Shown: positions 1-11,675, counted from the first letter of the stretch. The stretch: DNA of 64,000 bases from Erpobdella octoculata (GCA_963978895.1 OZ022242.1:36213852-36277851), one strand, 5' to 3'. Notes: generated by a model not told the origin, from the sequence alone. Translations and numbers: made by a program.

Positions 1-148
1 TATTTTTGTTTTTAAGGAGTCACGGTCAATTTAGAACCAGAGAAACTTTTAACTGGGAGAGACGAGCTGTGGCGGATGCATAATTTTGAGAACAGGGGAG
101 TGCCATACATTTTCACACACAAAATCTTCATTTTACCGACATTGTTTT

Positions 149-175
149 CAGAGGCGTAGCAAGGGGGCAGGGGGA
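149..175 (+). repeat. hAT-like terminal sequence
   Basis: The sequence beginning CAGAGGCGTAGCAAGGGGG has the form of a hAT-superfamily terminal inverted repeat and resembles the start of the complete element at 35619. I found no matching right end, so this is a single terminus, possibly of a truncated or nested element. Confidence 0.4.
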
Positions 176-891
176 ACATGTGTCTCGAGCGCCATTTGGG
201 GAAACCACTAAAAAGCCTTTTGGAAGGGGTGCCAACATTTTTTAGATAAAGTACCTACGACTACTCAGCTATTGTTGAAGACAAAAAAGCATGTTTTGGA
301 AAATTTTTGTATCTGAGTGTTGCTGGACCCTGACAGATTTTTTGGTGTTCGTCGGAGGAGTTTCGGAGAAACCTGGCGGTGTTGCCGCTCGGTTTTAGAC
401 GACTCCTTGCATGTTAAGAAAATTGGTGTTTCGCTTGGGGGTTCACCGAAACTTTTTGCGAGCGGACTGTAGGGGGGGCTGTATCTGGACGATGAGCGTT
501 TTATGAATTTGGATAGGTGAAAATTGTGGGTGCTTTGCAGGAGAATCTGGAAGATTTTAAAGCGAGTGACGATGAGAACGGTAACAGTTGTGGTAATGAG
601 GAAGAGCAAATTAAAGAGTTGTGAATATCAGAAGAGGCAAAGCATATAGATGCTTTGATCAAAACAGCTAGTGAAGAGGAGCCTTAGTTGTTGGAGGAAA
701 TCGAGGCAGTTAAAGAGAACCTGACCACCAGAAGGATAAAGCTTTCAAAAAATAATCCAAGACTCGCGGTGATGTCCAACGATTTGAACCCTCAGGAGAA
801 TTAAAGACGGTTGCAATTGAATCAACTCAGGGAGTTACTGCCTCAAATGTTGCAGTACGTGTTAAGGTCAATTAGGTCTATGAGGGTACTG

Positions 892-925
<34 letters not shown>

Positions 926-1402
926 TATTGAGATGGGGCTGTTCCATCTAGGTCTGAAATGTTCGAAAATTTTTAATAAAATTGACTACCCGGTTTTTTG
1001 TTTAGTTGTGTTTGCCGATAGAACATAAAAAAATAAGCAAATTTGAAAAAATCTTTTAAAATATTTTAAATCTCCACTGTTCACAGTTAATTAACTCCAA
1101 ACATTTAATACAGAATTCATTAAAATTAACAGATGCGTTTTACTTAATAAATTCTTCTTCGTAATAGTTGCTTAAATCAAAGATTAATTTTTAGATATTG
1201 AATCAATGAAACAAAACATAATGAAGAATGTTACCAATCTGCCTCTCAAAATAATAAATGATCAATAGATCAAGGCAATAAATGGTCTCAATGACGCATT
1301 ACAGCACATTATGAACAAAAGCTATAATGATGATGATAAAGTTCATCAGAATACAAAGGAATAATACACAGATTGAACTGACAATATACAAATGAGTACG
1401 GG
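176..1402. other. No gene recognised; TA microsatellite
   Basis: Reading frames here are short and show no recognisable domain. A (TA)n tract lies at about 895-923. The stretch is probably old repeat sequence. Confidence 0.5.
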
Positions 1403-1790
1403 TCACAATCGCGACGTGCAGTCTGCTGGTATGTTAGTTCGGCCCGTGCGATGTTTAAAATTAAGATCAAATTCTAATAGGGCGAGGACCCATCGGGTGA
1501 GCTTGGAAGATTTGGTCGTAACTTCTGTGAGAAAGATTTGGTGGTAACTTCGGTGAGGAAGATTTGGTCGTAACTTCTGCGAGGAACAAAATATGATGAT
1601 CTTGGATAGGAGGTTCCATGTCTTGAATTTCTGCAAATCCCCAAATTACGCCTCTCGTCCGATCTCTGTTGTGTGGCATTGAGTTTCCGACTGGCAAATG
1701 TTCGGATCCACTGGAACAGACAGCAGCATCAAACCGTGCGAGACTGCCATCTACGGACAGACCGAATTCTCGACTGGGCAAGTCAGCTCT
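1403..1790 (-). pseudogene. Decayed Ty3/gypsy RNase H fragment
   Basis: On the minus strand two frames carry pieces of a gypsy-type RNase H domain. At about 1666-1698 the peptide FASRKLNATQQ matches the usual 'ASRKLN..' motif. At 1403-1498 the ending with EFDLNFKHRTGRTNIPADCT and SR matches the canonical end of the domain (R.G..N..AD..SR). A 'VDGSL' segment further upstream may be the 'TDAS' motif. The pieces are in different frames and a 26-bp tandem repeat separates them, so the element is dead. No LTRs, integrase or Gag were seen around it. Confidence 0.6.
1508..1586. repeat. 26-bp tandem repeat, three copies
   Basis: A unit starting AGATTTGGTCGTAACTTC occurs three times head to tail with a few substitutions. 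It lies inside the decayed RNase H region. Confidence 0.85.
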
Positions 1791-2205
1791 TCAGACGTTC
1801 GAGGTCTTCTTCGTGCACCGTCGTCCATTGCACCTTCTGGTTCTTAACCTCCTTTCGTGAGCTGGGTGATTTCACGTGCGGTGTCCAAGAAATCGGGTAT
1901 GACCGGGCTGAAATAACTGAAAAAAAAAACAATTTCTCCATCTATGTAAGCAAGCATGGCGTGTTTATTTCTCATGCCCTTGATTTTCTATTTGAACATC
2001 TTATAACATTATAATTTCTAGTTTTATAACTTTTATTAATTAAATAATAGTTTCACACTCGTTTGCACCAATAATTTTCACTTTACCGAACGTTTTTGTA
2101 AGCTTCGCCGCCGAACGTTATTAACCTATTACTGCTCAGCACTGTATTTATCACTAATTTCGTGGTTACTCTATCTTTAATTGATTTTTTTAACTGCATT
2201 TGAAA

Positions 2206-3003
2206 ATGCCACCAAAAATTGCGAACGATATCAAAAGTAGAATTGAGCTGTACGCAGGTCAGCCAGTGACGCTAGAAAACATCGACACTTGGCTTGCGGC
2301 GCTTATAACAGAAGTTGGTTTACTCAAATCTACTGTGGCTGAACTGAAGGTCTCATTAACCCAGAAAGAAAACAGAATCCAGGAACTCGAGGCATCGAAA
2401 TTAAATTTGTCACCCGACAACCAATTCTTTTCCTATGCAGCCATTGCTAATGCTAATCCAAATGAAAAACAATCGCCGGTTGAAATTGCGGTACTTGCTG
2501 CGGTCAGAAAAGAAAAGACTCGTTCACAACAAATTGAGCGCAATGTGATTATCCACGGAGTTGCAAAGAGTGGAACTGATCAAGATGCTGATAGAGATGA
2601 CATAACAAAGGTTGATGAAATTTTAAACGTTTTACAAATAAAAAGAGCAGATGTTAAGAGACAAGCGCATTTAAAGAGAAAAGATAGTGCTGTGTCATCG
2701 TCGAGTGAGAAGAGTGAGCTAATTATTCTCGAGCTCAAAAGCACCGAAGCGAAACAAAAAGCTTGCTCCAACGCCCGAAAACTACGGCAACACAGCAACA
2801 TGAATGGGATTTACGTAAACGAAGACAAAACAGTGGCACAACGAGATGCAGAGAGAGTCCTTCGTAAAGAAAGAAACTCGAGAAACGATTGTCTTGCCGA
2901 GTCTGACGAAAATGGGAGGCGTTTCGGGATTGAAGATGGAAAGAAATTCTACTGGGCCATTCACGATGGCACAGTTAGAAAAGTATTTCTTAAACCTACC
3001 TAA
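2206..3003 (+). CDS. LINE ORF1 protein
   Basis: The first ATG is at 2206; the frame is open slightly upstream without another ATG. The product is about 265 residues. Residues about 20-70 look like a coiled coil (LLKSTVAELKVSLTQKENR), followed by a basic, charged C-terminal half with a partly RRM-like character ('RNVIIHGV...'), as in ORF1 proteins of many CR1/L1-like elements that bind the element RNA as trimers. No CCHC zinc knuckle is present. It lies about 0.3 kb upstream of the ORF2 frame. The region 3004-3217 is also open in the ORF2 frame, so ORF2 may begin by overlap or by reinitiation. Function is inferred from position and composition. Confidence 0.75.
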   Translation: MPPKIANDIKSRIELYAGQPVTLENIDTWLAALITEVGLLKSTVAELKVSLTQKENRIQELEASKLNLSPDNQFFSYAAIANANPNEKQSPVEIAVLAAVRKEKTRSQQIERNVIIHGVAKSGTDQDADRDDITKVDEILNVLQIKRADVKRQAHLKRKDSAVSSSSEKSELIILELKSTEAKQKACSNARKLRQHSNMNGIYVNEDKTVAQRDAERVLRKERNSRNDCLAESDENGRRFGIEDGKKFYWAIHDGTVRKVFLKPT

Positions 3004-3217
3004 AAGTACTCTCAACCAAAGTCTCGACTTGCCACCCCAACATCACAGTAACTCAGCTTTGCATTCTTTATATGCCGCTTCCAACACATCGGATTCATCA
3101 ATACTTTCATCTTCCTTGTCAAACAAATCACTTCATTTGGTCAACTCAGCATCAGTCACTAACGAAAATACCATTTCCAAATATTTCATAAATCACCCCA
3201 ACCATATTACTTCATAA

Positions 3218-6217
3218 TCAGGCTCTGGGAAGCAAAATCAAACAGTTAACGCTCGTAAGAATGAACTTTCTATAAGGTGCTTCTATGCCAATGCTACCTC
3301 TTTGTTAAATAAAATGGATGAACTGAATTTTAAATTGAAAGCTCTCGTATATCCAGAACTACTATGTTTCTCTGAAACCTGGTTCCACAAAGACCTCACG
3401 CTCGAAATTCAAAACTACAGCCACTTTGTCAAATCGAGAACCAAAAAAGACAGTCACGGGGGAGTTGCCATTTACGTACGAAACGACTTCGAAGCTTCTG
3501 AAATAAACGATTTGATTCTAATAGGACACACAAGTGAACAAATATGGTGTACAGTACCAATCGGAAAAGTAAAACTCCTAATCGGATGCATCTATAGGCC
3601 ACCAACTACGTCAAAATACTACTCAGAATCCATAAATGATGAGAACAATCGCTCAATAATGCGTGCGACCCAGCTAGTCAACGAAAGAAAATACGACAAC
3701 CTACTGATTGTTGGTGATTTTAACTACCCTAACATCTATTGGAACAACGACGGTGGAATTCTGAAAAATTCGGATGAAACATCTAAGAAATTTCTTGAAA
3801 ATATTAATACCAACTTCTTAACACAAGCCGTTACTGAACCTACGCTTGGCGAAAATACACTTGATCTTATTTTTGTCAACGATCCTCTTTCAATCTTTGA
3901 TGTTCAGCTCCACGAACCTATTAGTCTATCTGACAAGATGCATCTCCACTCTTCTCTTTACTGGGAACTTTACCTAGGAGCCAACACTCCTAGTTCTGTT
4001 CTTCTCAGACCTGCATTTGAAAAAGGCAACTATATGGAACTCAACAAATATTTTAGCAGCATTGACTGGCGATTGTTTCTGGCTGGAAAGACAACAAACG
4101 AATGTTATGATATTTTTCTGGAATACTTCGAGTTCGGATGCAATAAGTTCATCCCAAAACGAAAATCTACTCTTCTTCAGAAATTTGATGCTAAGTGGTT
4201 CAACAAGGGGGTCGAAATTGCCATTAAAGCCAAATACAAAGCTTTTGTCGCCTGGAGAGCTGCCTCACTCTCTAAAAAAAAACTACTCAAATATCAATTC
4301 AACAAAGCTTGTCGTCTGGTGAAAAAGCAAGTCTTCAAGGCTATCATAAACTATGAGAGGTCAATTGCTGATAGTTGTAAGTCTAGTTTAAAGCCTCTAT
4401 ATAACTACATCAATAGTCATAAGAGGAATAAAGACAGAATAAGATCGCTAAGCCGAGCTGACGGATCACTTACAACTGACAAAAATGAAATCGTAGAAAT
4501 TCTTAATGATCAGTTCTTTTCAGCTTTTGGCTCGGACAAACCCATTGAGTCTATTCCTCGGGTAGTAAGCTCAGACAAATGGTTTGAGGGAATAGACTCT
4601 TCTGTGTTTGATTCAACAGCAATTGGAAATCTTCTCAGATAACTTGATAGGAAAAAGCCAGCGGGCACTGACAATATTCATCCTTTCATACTCTCTGAAT
4701 GCTCTTCATCACTTTCACTGCCTATCTCGCTTATCTTCAATAGGTCATATGACGAAGGTGAAATTCCAGTTTCCTGGTCTCTCGCCAACATATCTCCTAT
4801 TTTTAAAAAAAAAGGGTCAAAAGTTACAGCTGTAAACTATCGTCCTGTTTCCCTAACTTCGGTGCTCTGCAAGGTGATGGAGAAGATAATCAGAAGCTCT
4901 ATGCTTAAGTTTCTAGTAGACAATAATCTCATCAGTCCGAATCAACATGGATTTGTGTTCTCCAAGTCCTGCACTACAAATCTTTTAGAATCTCTTGATA
5001 TCATAACATACGCAATGTCCAAACGTCACGAAGTCATCATGGTTCTTCTTGATTTTGCAAAGGCATTCGACAAAGTGTGTCACGAACATCTACTCACTAA
5101 AATTAAAGCACTTGGATTCGACGACAAAACTAACAATTGGATAAAAGCATTCCTTTCGAACAGACATCAGAGAGTGATTATGGGCACGCATGCTTCAGGC
5201 TGGAAAAAAGTCCTTAGCGGTGTGCCTCAGGGCTCTGTGCTAGGGCCTCTACTTTTTGTCATTTTCATCAACGACATGCCACTTCTGGTTCATCATTTCT
5301 GCAAGCTTTTCGCCGACGACACAAAACTCATTGCTATCATCCGCAACGCAAATGACCGATCATTGCTACAGAGGGACCTTGATATGCTAACAAAATGGTC
5401 TCACGAATGGCTCATGTGCTTTAACGAAGATAAATGTAAAGTCATGTATTTTGAAAAACGTAAGTGCAACGTTCTTGACACTGGCTTTATTGAGGACACC
5501 GAATTTTTAAACTTTCCTTTGGACGCGATGGATCCGCACCACATACACCAGAAGTTTACAATGACCGATGCTGATGGACATTCCCACATCCTCAGCGAAA
5601 CCATGGTTGAGCGTGATCTGGGCATCTACGTTGACAACAAACTAAGCTGGACGAATCAAATAGAGAACTTGAAGGCGAAAGCTTATGCGGCGCTTGCAAC
5701 ACTCAAGCGCACGTTCATTTACTGGACGACTCACACATTGAAAATCCTCTTTAGCACATATGTAAGACCTCACCTTGAATACTGTGCTTCTGTGTGGAAA
5801 CCTTGCAGAATAGAAGACATAATATCACTCGAATCTGTTCAACGCAATGCAACCAAATTAATTCCTCAAATTCGATCATTGCCTTATTCTGAGAGACTGG
5901 CTGCAATCGGCCTTCCTTATTTGTTTGAGAGAATGACTAGAGGAGACCTCATACAATATTTTAAAATTGTCAAGGGGTTTAACAAAGTCAATTGGGTTAA
6001 CCCAAATCAACCGTTTCCTTCAGCAAGGATAGATGGACCAGCTGGTGGTATTCGTGCAAATAATGATCATCGTCTGAAACGAGAAGCCATTACAAACTAT
6101 CGACCCCGTGAACACTTCTTCAGCAACAGAGTCCTGGCAATTTGGAACGTACTGCCGAACAAAATAACTTGCACCAATTCAGTTAATCAAAAACAAGCTC
6201 GACACCTTTTTGATTGA
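3218..6217 (+). pseudogene. LINE ORF2: endonuclease + reverse transcriptase, one stop
   Basis: One frame runs from after the stop at 3215-3217 to the TGA at 6215-6217, broken only by a TAA at 4640-4642. The usual residue there would be polar, so CAA to TAA is a simple explanation. The first ATG is at 3314, but homology starts earlier (CFYANATSLLNKMDEL, from about 3278), so the true start is uncertain. The AP-endonuclease part shows SETWF, IYRPP, GDFN and TLDLIFVN, but the last catalytic motif reads SDK instead of SDH. The reverse transcriptase shows LDFAKAFDKV (motif A), GVPQGSVLGPLLF (motif B) and FADD (motif C). It would nick target DNA and copy the element RNA. The stop and the SDK change suggest this copy is inactive. 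Confidence 0.9.
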
Positions 6218-6312
6218 ATATTACAGAAAGGACGATTTTCATTTAAAACTTGTGAATTTATTGAACTGAATTTTCATTTTGTTTTTGTTTAGTAAGGTTC
6301 TACCATAGCCGA

Positions 6313-6331
6313 AGCTACTTTAATAGTAGCT
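6313..6331 (+). other. 3' UTR hairpin 1 of the LINE
   Basis: AGCTACT and AGTAGCT flank a 5-nt loop, giving a perfect 7-bp stem in the element RNA, about 75 nt before the (ATT)n tail. Confidence 0.7.
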
Positions 6332-6357
6332 GAAGACCTCGATAGGGGTCCGGCATC

Positions 6358-6381
6358 GCATAGCGTCAGGTGACACTATGC
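6358..6381 (+). other. 3' UTR hairpin 2 of the LINE
   Basis: GCATAGCGTCA and TGACACTATGC form an 11-bp stem with one mismatch and a GG loop, just before the (ATT)n tail. In several LINEs a 3'-terminal stem-loop is the reverse transcriptase recognition signal; that role here is inferred. Confidence 0.7.
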
Positions 6382-6409
6382 TGTAGAAAATAAACATTAT
6401 TATTATTAA

Positions 6410-7740
6410 TAGTTTTTATCTCGACAAGAAAACTACTACCGAAATTTTAATTTCACAGGTAACAAAAAGACAAAAAAAAGAGATTTTCTGATTATGACGT
6501 TGCATGAGACGGTATAAAATACAGGTTTGATTATTAAGAAGAAATGATGCAAATGATTTAAGTGCTCATTCCAACTACGTGTATGGATTGCAACGTCGTC
6601 GACAAAAGGTTTTCCAAATGAATTGATGGGAGACTGAGGAGCAGAGCAACCTTACCTTTTTTAACAATTCTGGAATCCGATAAGCTTTGAAATGCCTTGG
6701 TTTAAAATCTGTTGAAACTCTAATTTCATGGAACATTAAATCACATCTACCTCTGTTCTTAGAAAAAATACTAGGAAATTATTAAATTAAAGATTTTATG
6801 TCTTCAGCCTGGGACAATGACAAATACGACAAATCGCTGATTTAATAAACATTAACAAATATTATAAATTTTGCTGAATTGCATTTGTTTAATAAAGCCG
6901 TGCTTCCAGAAGTATTCGAGCTCGTTTTTAGTAATTTCTTTGTTTTGGTTTCACCTATCCAGGTGGTCATTTTAACTTCAAATAAGGTTTCATTTATCAG
7001 CGTTGGTCTTTTAAGTATCAATATAAAATAAGCTTGTAAAATAGTTTTTAATTACTTGACTGATGGAGGACCACAAAGCAAGTGCTGCCGAAGAGGAAAG
7101 GTGGCAAGTCAAAATGCTTGTACCATCAACAATCATAGGACTTTTATCGCCAAAACCAACATCATTGTCATAGATAATAGAACAATTATATGTAAGTCAT
7201 ATCTTAATTATTTGACAGGAACAATAATTTGGAGAGTGATCAGTGGAGTGCTTACTGACTGACACCTGATGGCTGCTTTTCTTTCTTTTTTTTCCTTTTT
7301 TATTCAGTGAAACAATTTCTAATAGAAAGCTAAATTAGCTTGAGTGACTGTGTCTGAGTATATTGACATTTAAACTAAATACTGCATGCATATCAGTGAG
7401 GCATATTTTCAATTAAAAGCAGAAGAATTGTAAGCTGCCAAACAAGCGAAAACCCAAATACTGCATGAGTGCCCTCAAGCCATTATTATGCAGTGGTACC
7501 AAACAGTCATGCCTCATGCGATCATATTAGTTTTTTAACATGGTGTGTATCGGCTTTATTAAGCGATTTTTTTTATCTAAGAAACCGATCAAAATAGCCT
7601 GGGTGCCCCTAGGGCATTACTTTGTTGTGAAACCTGCAAAAGTTTGCAGACCTACTGGTAAATATTCACCACTTTGTGTTTAGGCTGTTTAGGATTGGAT
7701 TGGCATAATTAATTTCATATATTTAACTTGATCTGTTTGC
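6410..7740. other. No gene; repeat flank shared with 17.3 kb
   Basis: No credible coding frame. From about 7595 to 7740 the sequence matches 17320-17448 closely (shared 'gtgccc.ngggcatta', 'aaagtttgcag' and 'ttgtgtttaggctgtt' stretches), so it belongs to a dispersed repeat carrying a PHD exon. Confidence 0.55.
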
Positions 7741-7744
7741 AAAG

Positions 7745-7907
7745 AAAAGAACTTAGATGGGTGCAATGCAGTAGTTGTGACTTGTGGTACCACCTAACCT
7801 GTGTTGACCTCCCAATCAATTGCTACAAATTCCTACAACGTGATGACATATTGTACAGGTGCAAATTTTGCCGGTCTGCAAATCAAAACCTTTGGCGAAT
7901 CTTATAA
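7745..7907 (+). pseudogene. PHD-finger C-terminal half exon (copy 1)
   Basis: After a possible splice acceptor (tttgcaaag) an open frame encodes RWVQCSSCDLWYHLTCVDLP, then RDDILYRCKFCR, and stops at 7905. The C..C...W.H..C ... C..C spacing is the second half of a PHD zinc finger, a chromatin-reading domain. The first Cys pair is absent, so this is an isolated exon or a broken copy. Related copies occur at 11271, 17112, 18650, 21408, 21620, 22540, 22700 and 26500. It may be cargo of a Mutator-like transposon. Confidence 0.65.
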
Positions 7908-8045
7908 CTGTTGCAAGGATGCTATATGAAACCATCGAGCGCTCTCAAAGCAAATCTCTAAAATCAGAATGGACTCCGGAAGAAGTGGGTCGCATCAGAA
8001 GAAAATATCAGAATCATTGGCTTGCTGCGTCATATACTGTGGGAA

Positions 8046-8161
8046 TTGACAAAATCATGAGTGACTATTGCACAGAACTTGGTTCAGGGAGTGAATATGA
8101 CAGTTGACAAAATCATGAGTGACTATTGCACAGAACTTGGTTCAGGGAGTGAATATGACAG
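8046..8161. repeat. 58-bp perfect tandem duplication
   Basis: Two identical 58-bp units (8046-8103 and 8104-8161) begin TTGACAAAATCATGAGTGAC. In one frame they encode a short acidic peptide ending SGSEYDS. 58 is not a multiple of three, so the copies are in different frames. Confidence 0.9.
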
Positions 8162-8279
8162 TAATCTACGTGATTCAGGAGCTGAATATGACATTGAAAA
8201 GGGCGATTATAGCAATGTTTTGACATGTCTGCTTCCTACGATGAAAACTATACGGATAAAGCGGAGGATATGACTTCGT

Positions 8280-10050
8280 GCAACATTTCCAAGAAATGGT
8301 TTCACCACGCATTTGATCAGCAATATACTGGTAGGTCATTGATTCACTTCAAGCCATATTCTTGAAGCAATTTGTTGAGGGTGGAAAACAATGGGTCACC
8401 ATAAGTAACATGATGAATGAGATTGGTATTTACAACTCAATTAAATATAAGACAACATGAATGTTCATCTGATTGTGGACCATTTAATATTGCTTTTGTA
8501 GCTGGTGACAGCTTCAAGCGATCAAGAAAGTCCTAGAACTTTAAACATCAAAAATATTACTAATAGGTTTTTCTGCAAAATGGAAGAATTTTCATAACAC
8601 CAGTACCAATTTCGCGACTGGGGAGTGATAGGGTTCGGCACATCCCGATTTCAGATGTATTGCAGGTTTAAAATATTTATTCGAATAACGGCAATAAAGA
8701 TATGGTTTCTTGCGATACGTTTGGGGAATGATATCATTGCTTCTGTGAAAAAAATACCAGGCCGCTTTTAAGAATAAACAATATACATATAAATATTGTT
8801 TGTCTCAGGTAAATTATCATTGAATTTTTATAAAACTCTACGATTACATCTAAATTTCGCAAGCCATAAATATTTTTGCATTTTGTATTATTAAATTTTT
8901 TAAAGAACTGTCAGATCCGTCTCCAGCAAGCAAACAAGCTAAACTGCAATTTGTTTGCGTCCTGTCTTTATGCGTCAATTGCTTACAACATTTATGGATG
9001 TGAAAAGGAGCATAAGGAGTGATATAGTAGTGGCTTACATGGTATGCACACAGGCATATTTTATATATTAAATTTTTATAACGATAAAAATAATATTAAA
9101 TATTTTCAGTCCTTATGTGACTCGTCCTCCCAATGATAGCTCACGTTCAGTCCCTGATGACTTTAAACAAGCTATGAACAAATTAGCACTGCTGGCGAAT
9201 GGGGAGGAGTTTATCTGCTTCCATGCGTTATAAGAGATCGGCCTTCACCTACCGTACGACACCTACCTACACCTGCTCATTGACAGACTTAGTGACGTTG
9301 ATTTTTGGATAAATTTACATGTTAAAAGAACTGATCCTTTGATAAAAAAAAATTTATTCAAATTATCAACCAGGGTGGGAATCACTGATTCATAATTATC
9401 AAAATTTAATATAAGACAACACTGTTATATCGTTTCTACCGAATAAGTCACTACGAGTTAATTTGTTACAACTATTTATTGGAAAACCAGATATAACATA
9501 AAACAAGTTCTCTTAACATAAACTATTCAAATATACAACGACCATCTCTCAGTAGAGTTCACTAGAAGCCACGGTGTAGACCGGTGAACTGTCTGTACGA
9601 CTTTCCTTTATGAGCCGTCGCACCTGTAGCCTAAAGTCTAATTATTAGGAATTGTTCGGGTTCCTAACAAACGCGAAGTTCAACGACAAGTGGGTTCATC
9701 AGATTGTGAACCACCAATTAGTACTGCCTCGTACGATCACAAAGAAGAACCTCCCAATAACACCGGTACCTTGTAAGATATGCAATATCCTAACAACATT
9801 TTTTACATTGGCAGATTGACCAACAAAGCTGCTCCATTTCAGAAAAGCCGGTTGTAACTCGCGAGTTTCAAGCCATTTTGAAATGATCTCGGTGGTTACT
9901 TGTACTGCTATTAAAACAATGTTATCTTATACTAACAACGATAACTAAATATGTATTTTAAAGATTATCCTCTTCCAGCTGGTAATGATATTGCTTGTGT
10001 GTTTTCTGGTGACATTAGAAATATAGAATGTGTAAAATAACTGAGAGACC
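8280..10050. other. No recognisable gene
   Basis: AT-rich sequence with many stops in all frames. Short GC-richer islands at about 9100-9300 and 9540-9780 may be further decayed transposon coding sequence, but no domain could be recognised. Confidence 0.5.
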
Positions 10051-10059
10051 TGGAAAAAA

Positions 10060-10627
10060 ACTGATGACTGAACACTGGACGCCAAATTCTTCTGGATTCA
10101 GCATACTAAAAACGAACAAGGATCCTATAATTTAGTTCGTTTTGTAAAGGGTGAGAATTGATGATTTCATGCTCATTTTGGCCAGTGATGCCAAATTGAT
10201 TGGAGCTCGACAGTCGTGTGGCCCAATGAAAGAGGTCTGTATGGATTCTACTCATAGCATGAATAACTATGATTTTCAGCTAACAACAAATGTGGCCATT
10301 GACGAGCATGGTGGAGGTTATCCTGTGGCTTTTTGTTAAAGCAACCGGGTAGATGAGGTAAGCATGGGTGTCTTCATAGAAGTTATAAGAGATGCCCTAA
10401 GTGGAGCTTTGTTAGGTGTTATTTTGATGACTGATGACACCAAAGTTTACAGCAAGGTCTGCAACACATATCTGGCAGAAAATATCGTCACCTGTGTTCT
10501 ATTTGCCAATGAAGTAAGTGCGAATAACTATGTCAAAAGACCACTAAGAAGGTATAATCATCATATGACAGGAAGTGATGGACATCTGACAAATCATATG
10601 GATAAACAATATCACAAAATGCAATGA
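10060..10627 (+). pseudogene. Mutator-like (MULE) transposase fragment
   Basis: One frame from 10151 reads KEVCMDSTHSMNNYDFQL, then DEHGGGYPVAFC, a TAA at 10337-10339, then SNRVDE and ILMTDDTKVYS. The 'DSTH...Y...L' motif, 'GYPVAF' and 'MTDD' are the core of the MULE transposase domain seen in ZSWIM3/FAR1-like transposases, with the first two catalytic Asp residues visible. A preceding piece (NEQGSYNLVRFVKG, about 10105-10146) is in another frame. The in-frame stop, the frame change and the missing C-terminal Glu region make this a broken copy. Confidence 0.65.
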
Positions 10628-10689
10628 TATTAGCTGATAATTTTTTTCGTATCTATCTTCACCTGCAAATCCCTCCTCGGTCAATTACC

Positions 10690-10790
10690 ACAAAGCAGAA
10701 GAAATATATAAAAAACACCAAACGATGAAGAAGAACCTCCGGTCAGAGAGAGTTCGTGGTGATGGGCAGTGCCTGTTTAGGTCTGTTGGT
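10690..10790 (+). pseudogene. OTU-protease N-terminal exon fragment
   Basis: An open frame encodes a charged stretch ending RVRGDGQCLFRSV, followed at once by a splice-donor-like gtaagt. D-G-x-C-L-F-R is the catalytic Asp/Cys signature of OTU-family deubiquitinating cysteine proteases. The rest of the domain (catalytic His) is not found downstream in frame. It lies 60 bp after the MULE fragment, so both may come from one transposon that carried an OTU domain. Confidence 0.55.
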
Positions 10791-11167
10791 AAGTTGCATC
10801 CTAAATTTTTTAATGTTTAGTCAGCTGAAAACTTATTATTTACTGGAATTCATTTGTCTCCATAAACTTAATGTATAATAGAATACATGCCAATTTAGCG
10901 AGTCATCCCCTTCTCAACCAGTGATCGTGCCAGTACAAAAAAATCTGGCAAAGGAAAGAGTGTTGTTTGAAAGTCTGAATGACCGTAACAACGCGTCGTC
11001 GGCTAGATGGCTCTCTGAATGTTCTCGTCTATATTCGTTTCGTGAACATAACTGCAGCTAGCTAGCGTCGTCGGCTAACTGGCTATGTACAGTGTATATA
11101 TAAACCGGTTTGACGCGAAAGCTCAAACAATTCAAGTTCCTATTACCCAACTGGACTCACAACTTTG

Positions 11168-11280
11168 TACATATTTATCTTTATATTTATTTTTTTTATT
11201 TGCAAGATTCCAATATACAATATTCCAATACAATGTACATATTTATCTTTATTTTTTTTATTTGCAAGATTCCAATATTG
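11168..11280. repeat. AT-rich local duplication before a PHD exon
   Basis: A segment containing 'tttatttgcaagattccaata' or close to it occurs twice (about 11168-11217 and 11232-11279), duplicating a polypyrimidine/AG acceptor-like sequence in front of the PHD-like exon. Confidence 0.7.
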
Positions 11281-11352
11281 ACTGGGATCAGTGCTACTAT
11301 TGTAACAGATGGTATCACTTAGTTTGTGTCCGATTAAAATCAAAAGACTAGT
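11271..11352 (+). pseudogene. PHD-finger fragment (copy 2)
   Basis: The frame reads DWDQCYYCNRWYHLVCV and stops after KSKD. This is the C..C..WYH..C core of a PHD finger; the terminal Cys pair is lost. It is diverged from the 7745 copy. Confidence 0.55.
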
Positions 11353-11675
11353 GATGGGTCAATCAAGAAGACTTTCAAAATTGGTGTAAGTCATGTATTG
11401 CTCAGCCACGTCACTTGAAATCATAACAATAGCCGAAAGCGACAAAAATCTATCAGCTGAAAACATGGGATTTTGTTTATAGAATTGATTGATATAAAAT
11501 AATTATAATATTAAATAGCAGTTTGGGGCGGTGACTCTGAATTGTTAGCTGCCTTGCATGTCTATCGAAGGCCAGTCCACATTTGTGTCATTTTAGCTTT
11601 TGTTATTATTTCTCTCTGTGTGTGTGAGAGTGTATGTTTTTAATTCACATGTTGTATTCCTAAACTTTCAGCGCC

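Larger units (their letters stand above)
2100..6409 (+). mobile_element. CR1/Jockey-like LINE, nearly complete
   Basis: A non-LTR retrotransposon with ORF1 (coiled-coil/RNA-binding type), an ORF2 with an AP-like endonuclease followed by reverse transcriptase, a short 3' UTR with two hairpins, and an (ATT)n tail at about 6395-6409. The left boundary is a guess, because no target duplication was identified. ORF1 is intact and ORF2 carries one in-frame stop, so the copy is young. The terminal ATT repeat and the FADD reverse-transcriptase box fit the CR1/L2/Jockey group; the exact clade needs a phylogeny. Confidence 0.9.

Noticed and set aside
265..609. Minus-strand 114-residue ORF
   Set aside because: No domain, odd composition and it covers the inside of a probable transposon.
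4640..4642. Stop-codon reassignment (TAA or TGA read as an amino acid)
   Set aside because: Intact genes here end in TAA, TGA and TAG (epsin TGA, GPCR TAA), and the LINE and eIF4G frames have only one stop each, as expected of young dead copies.
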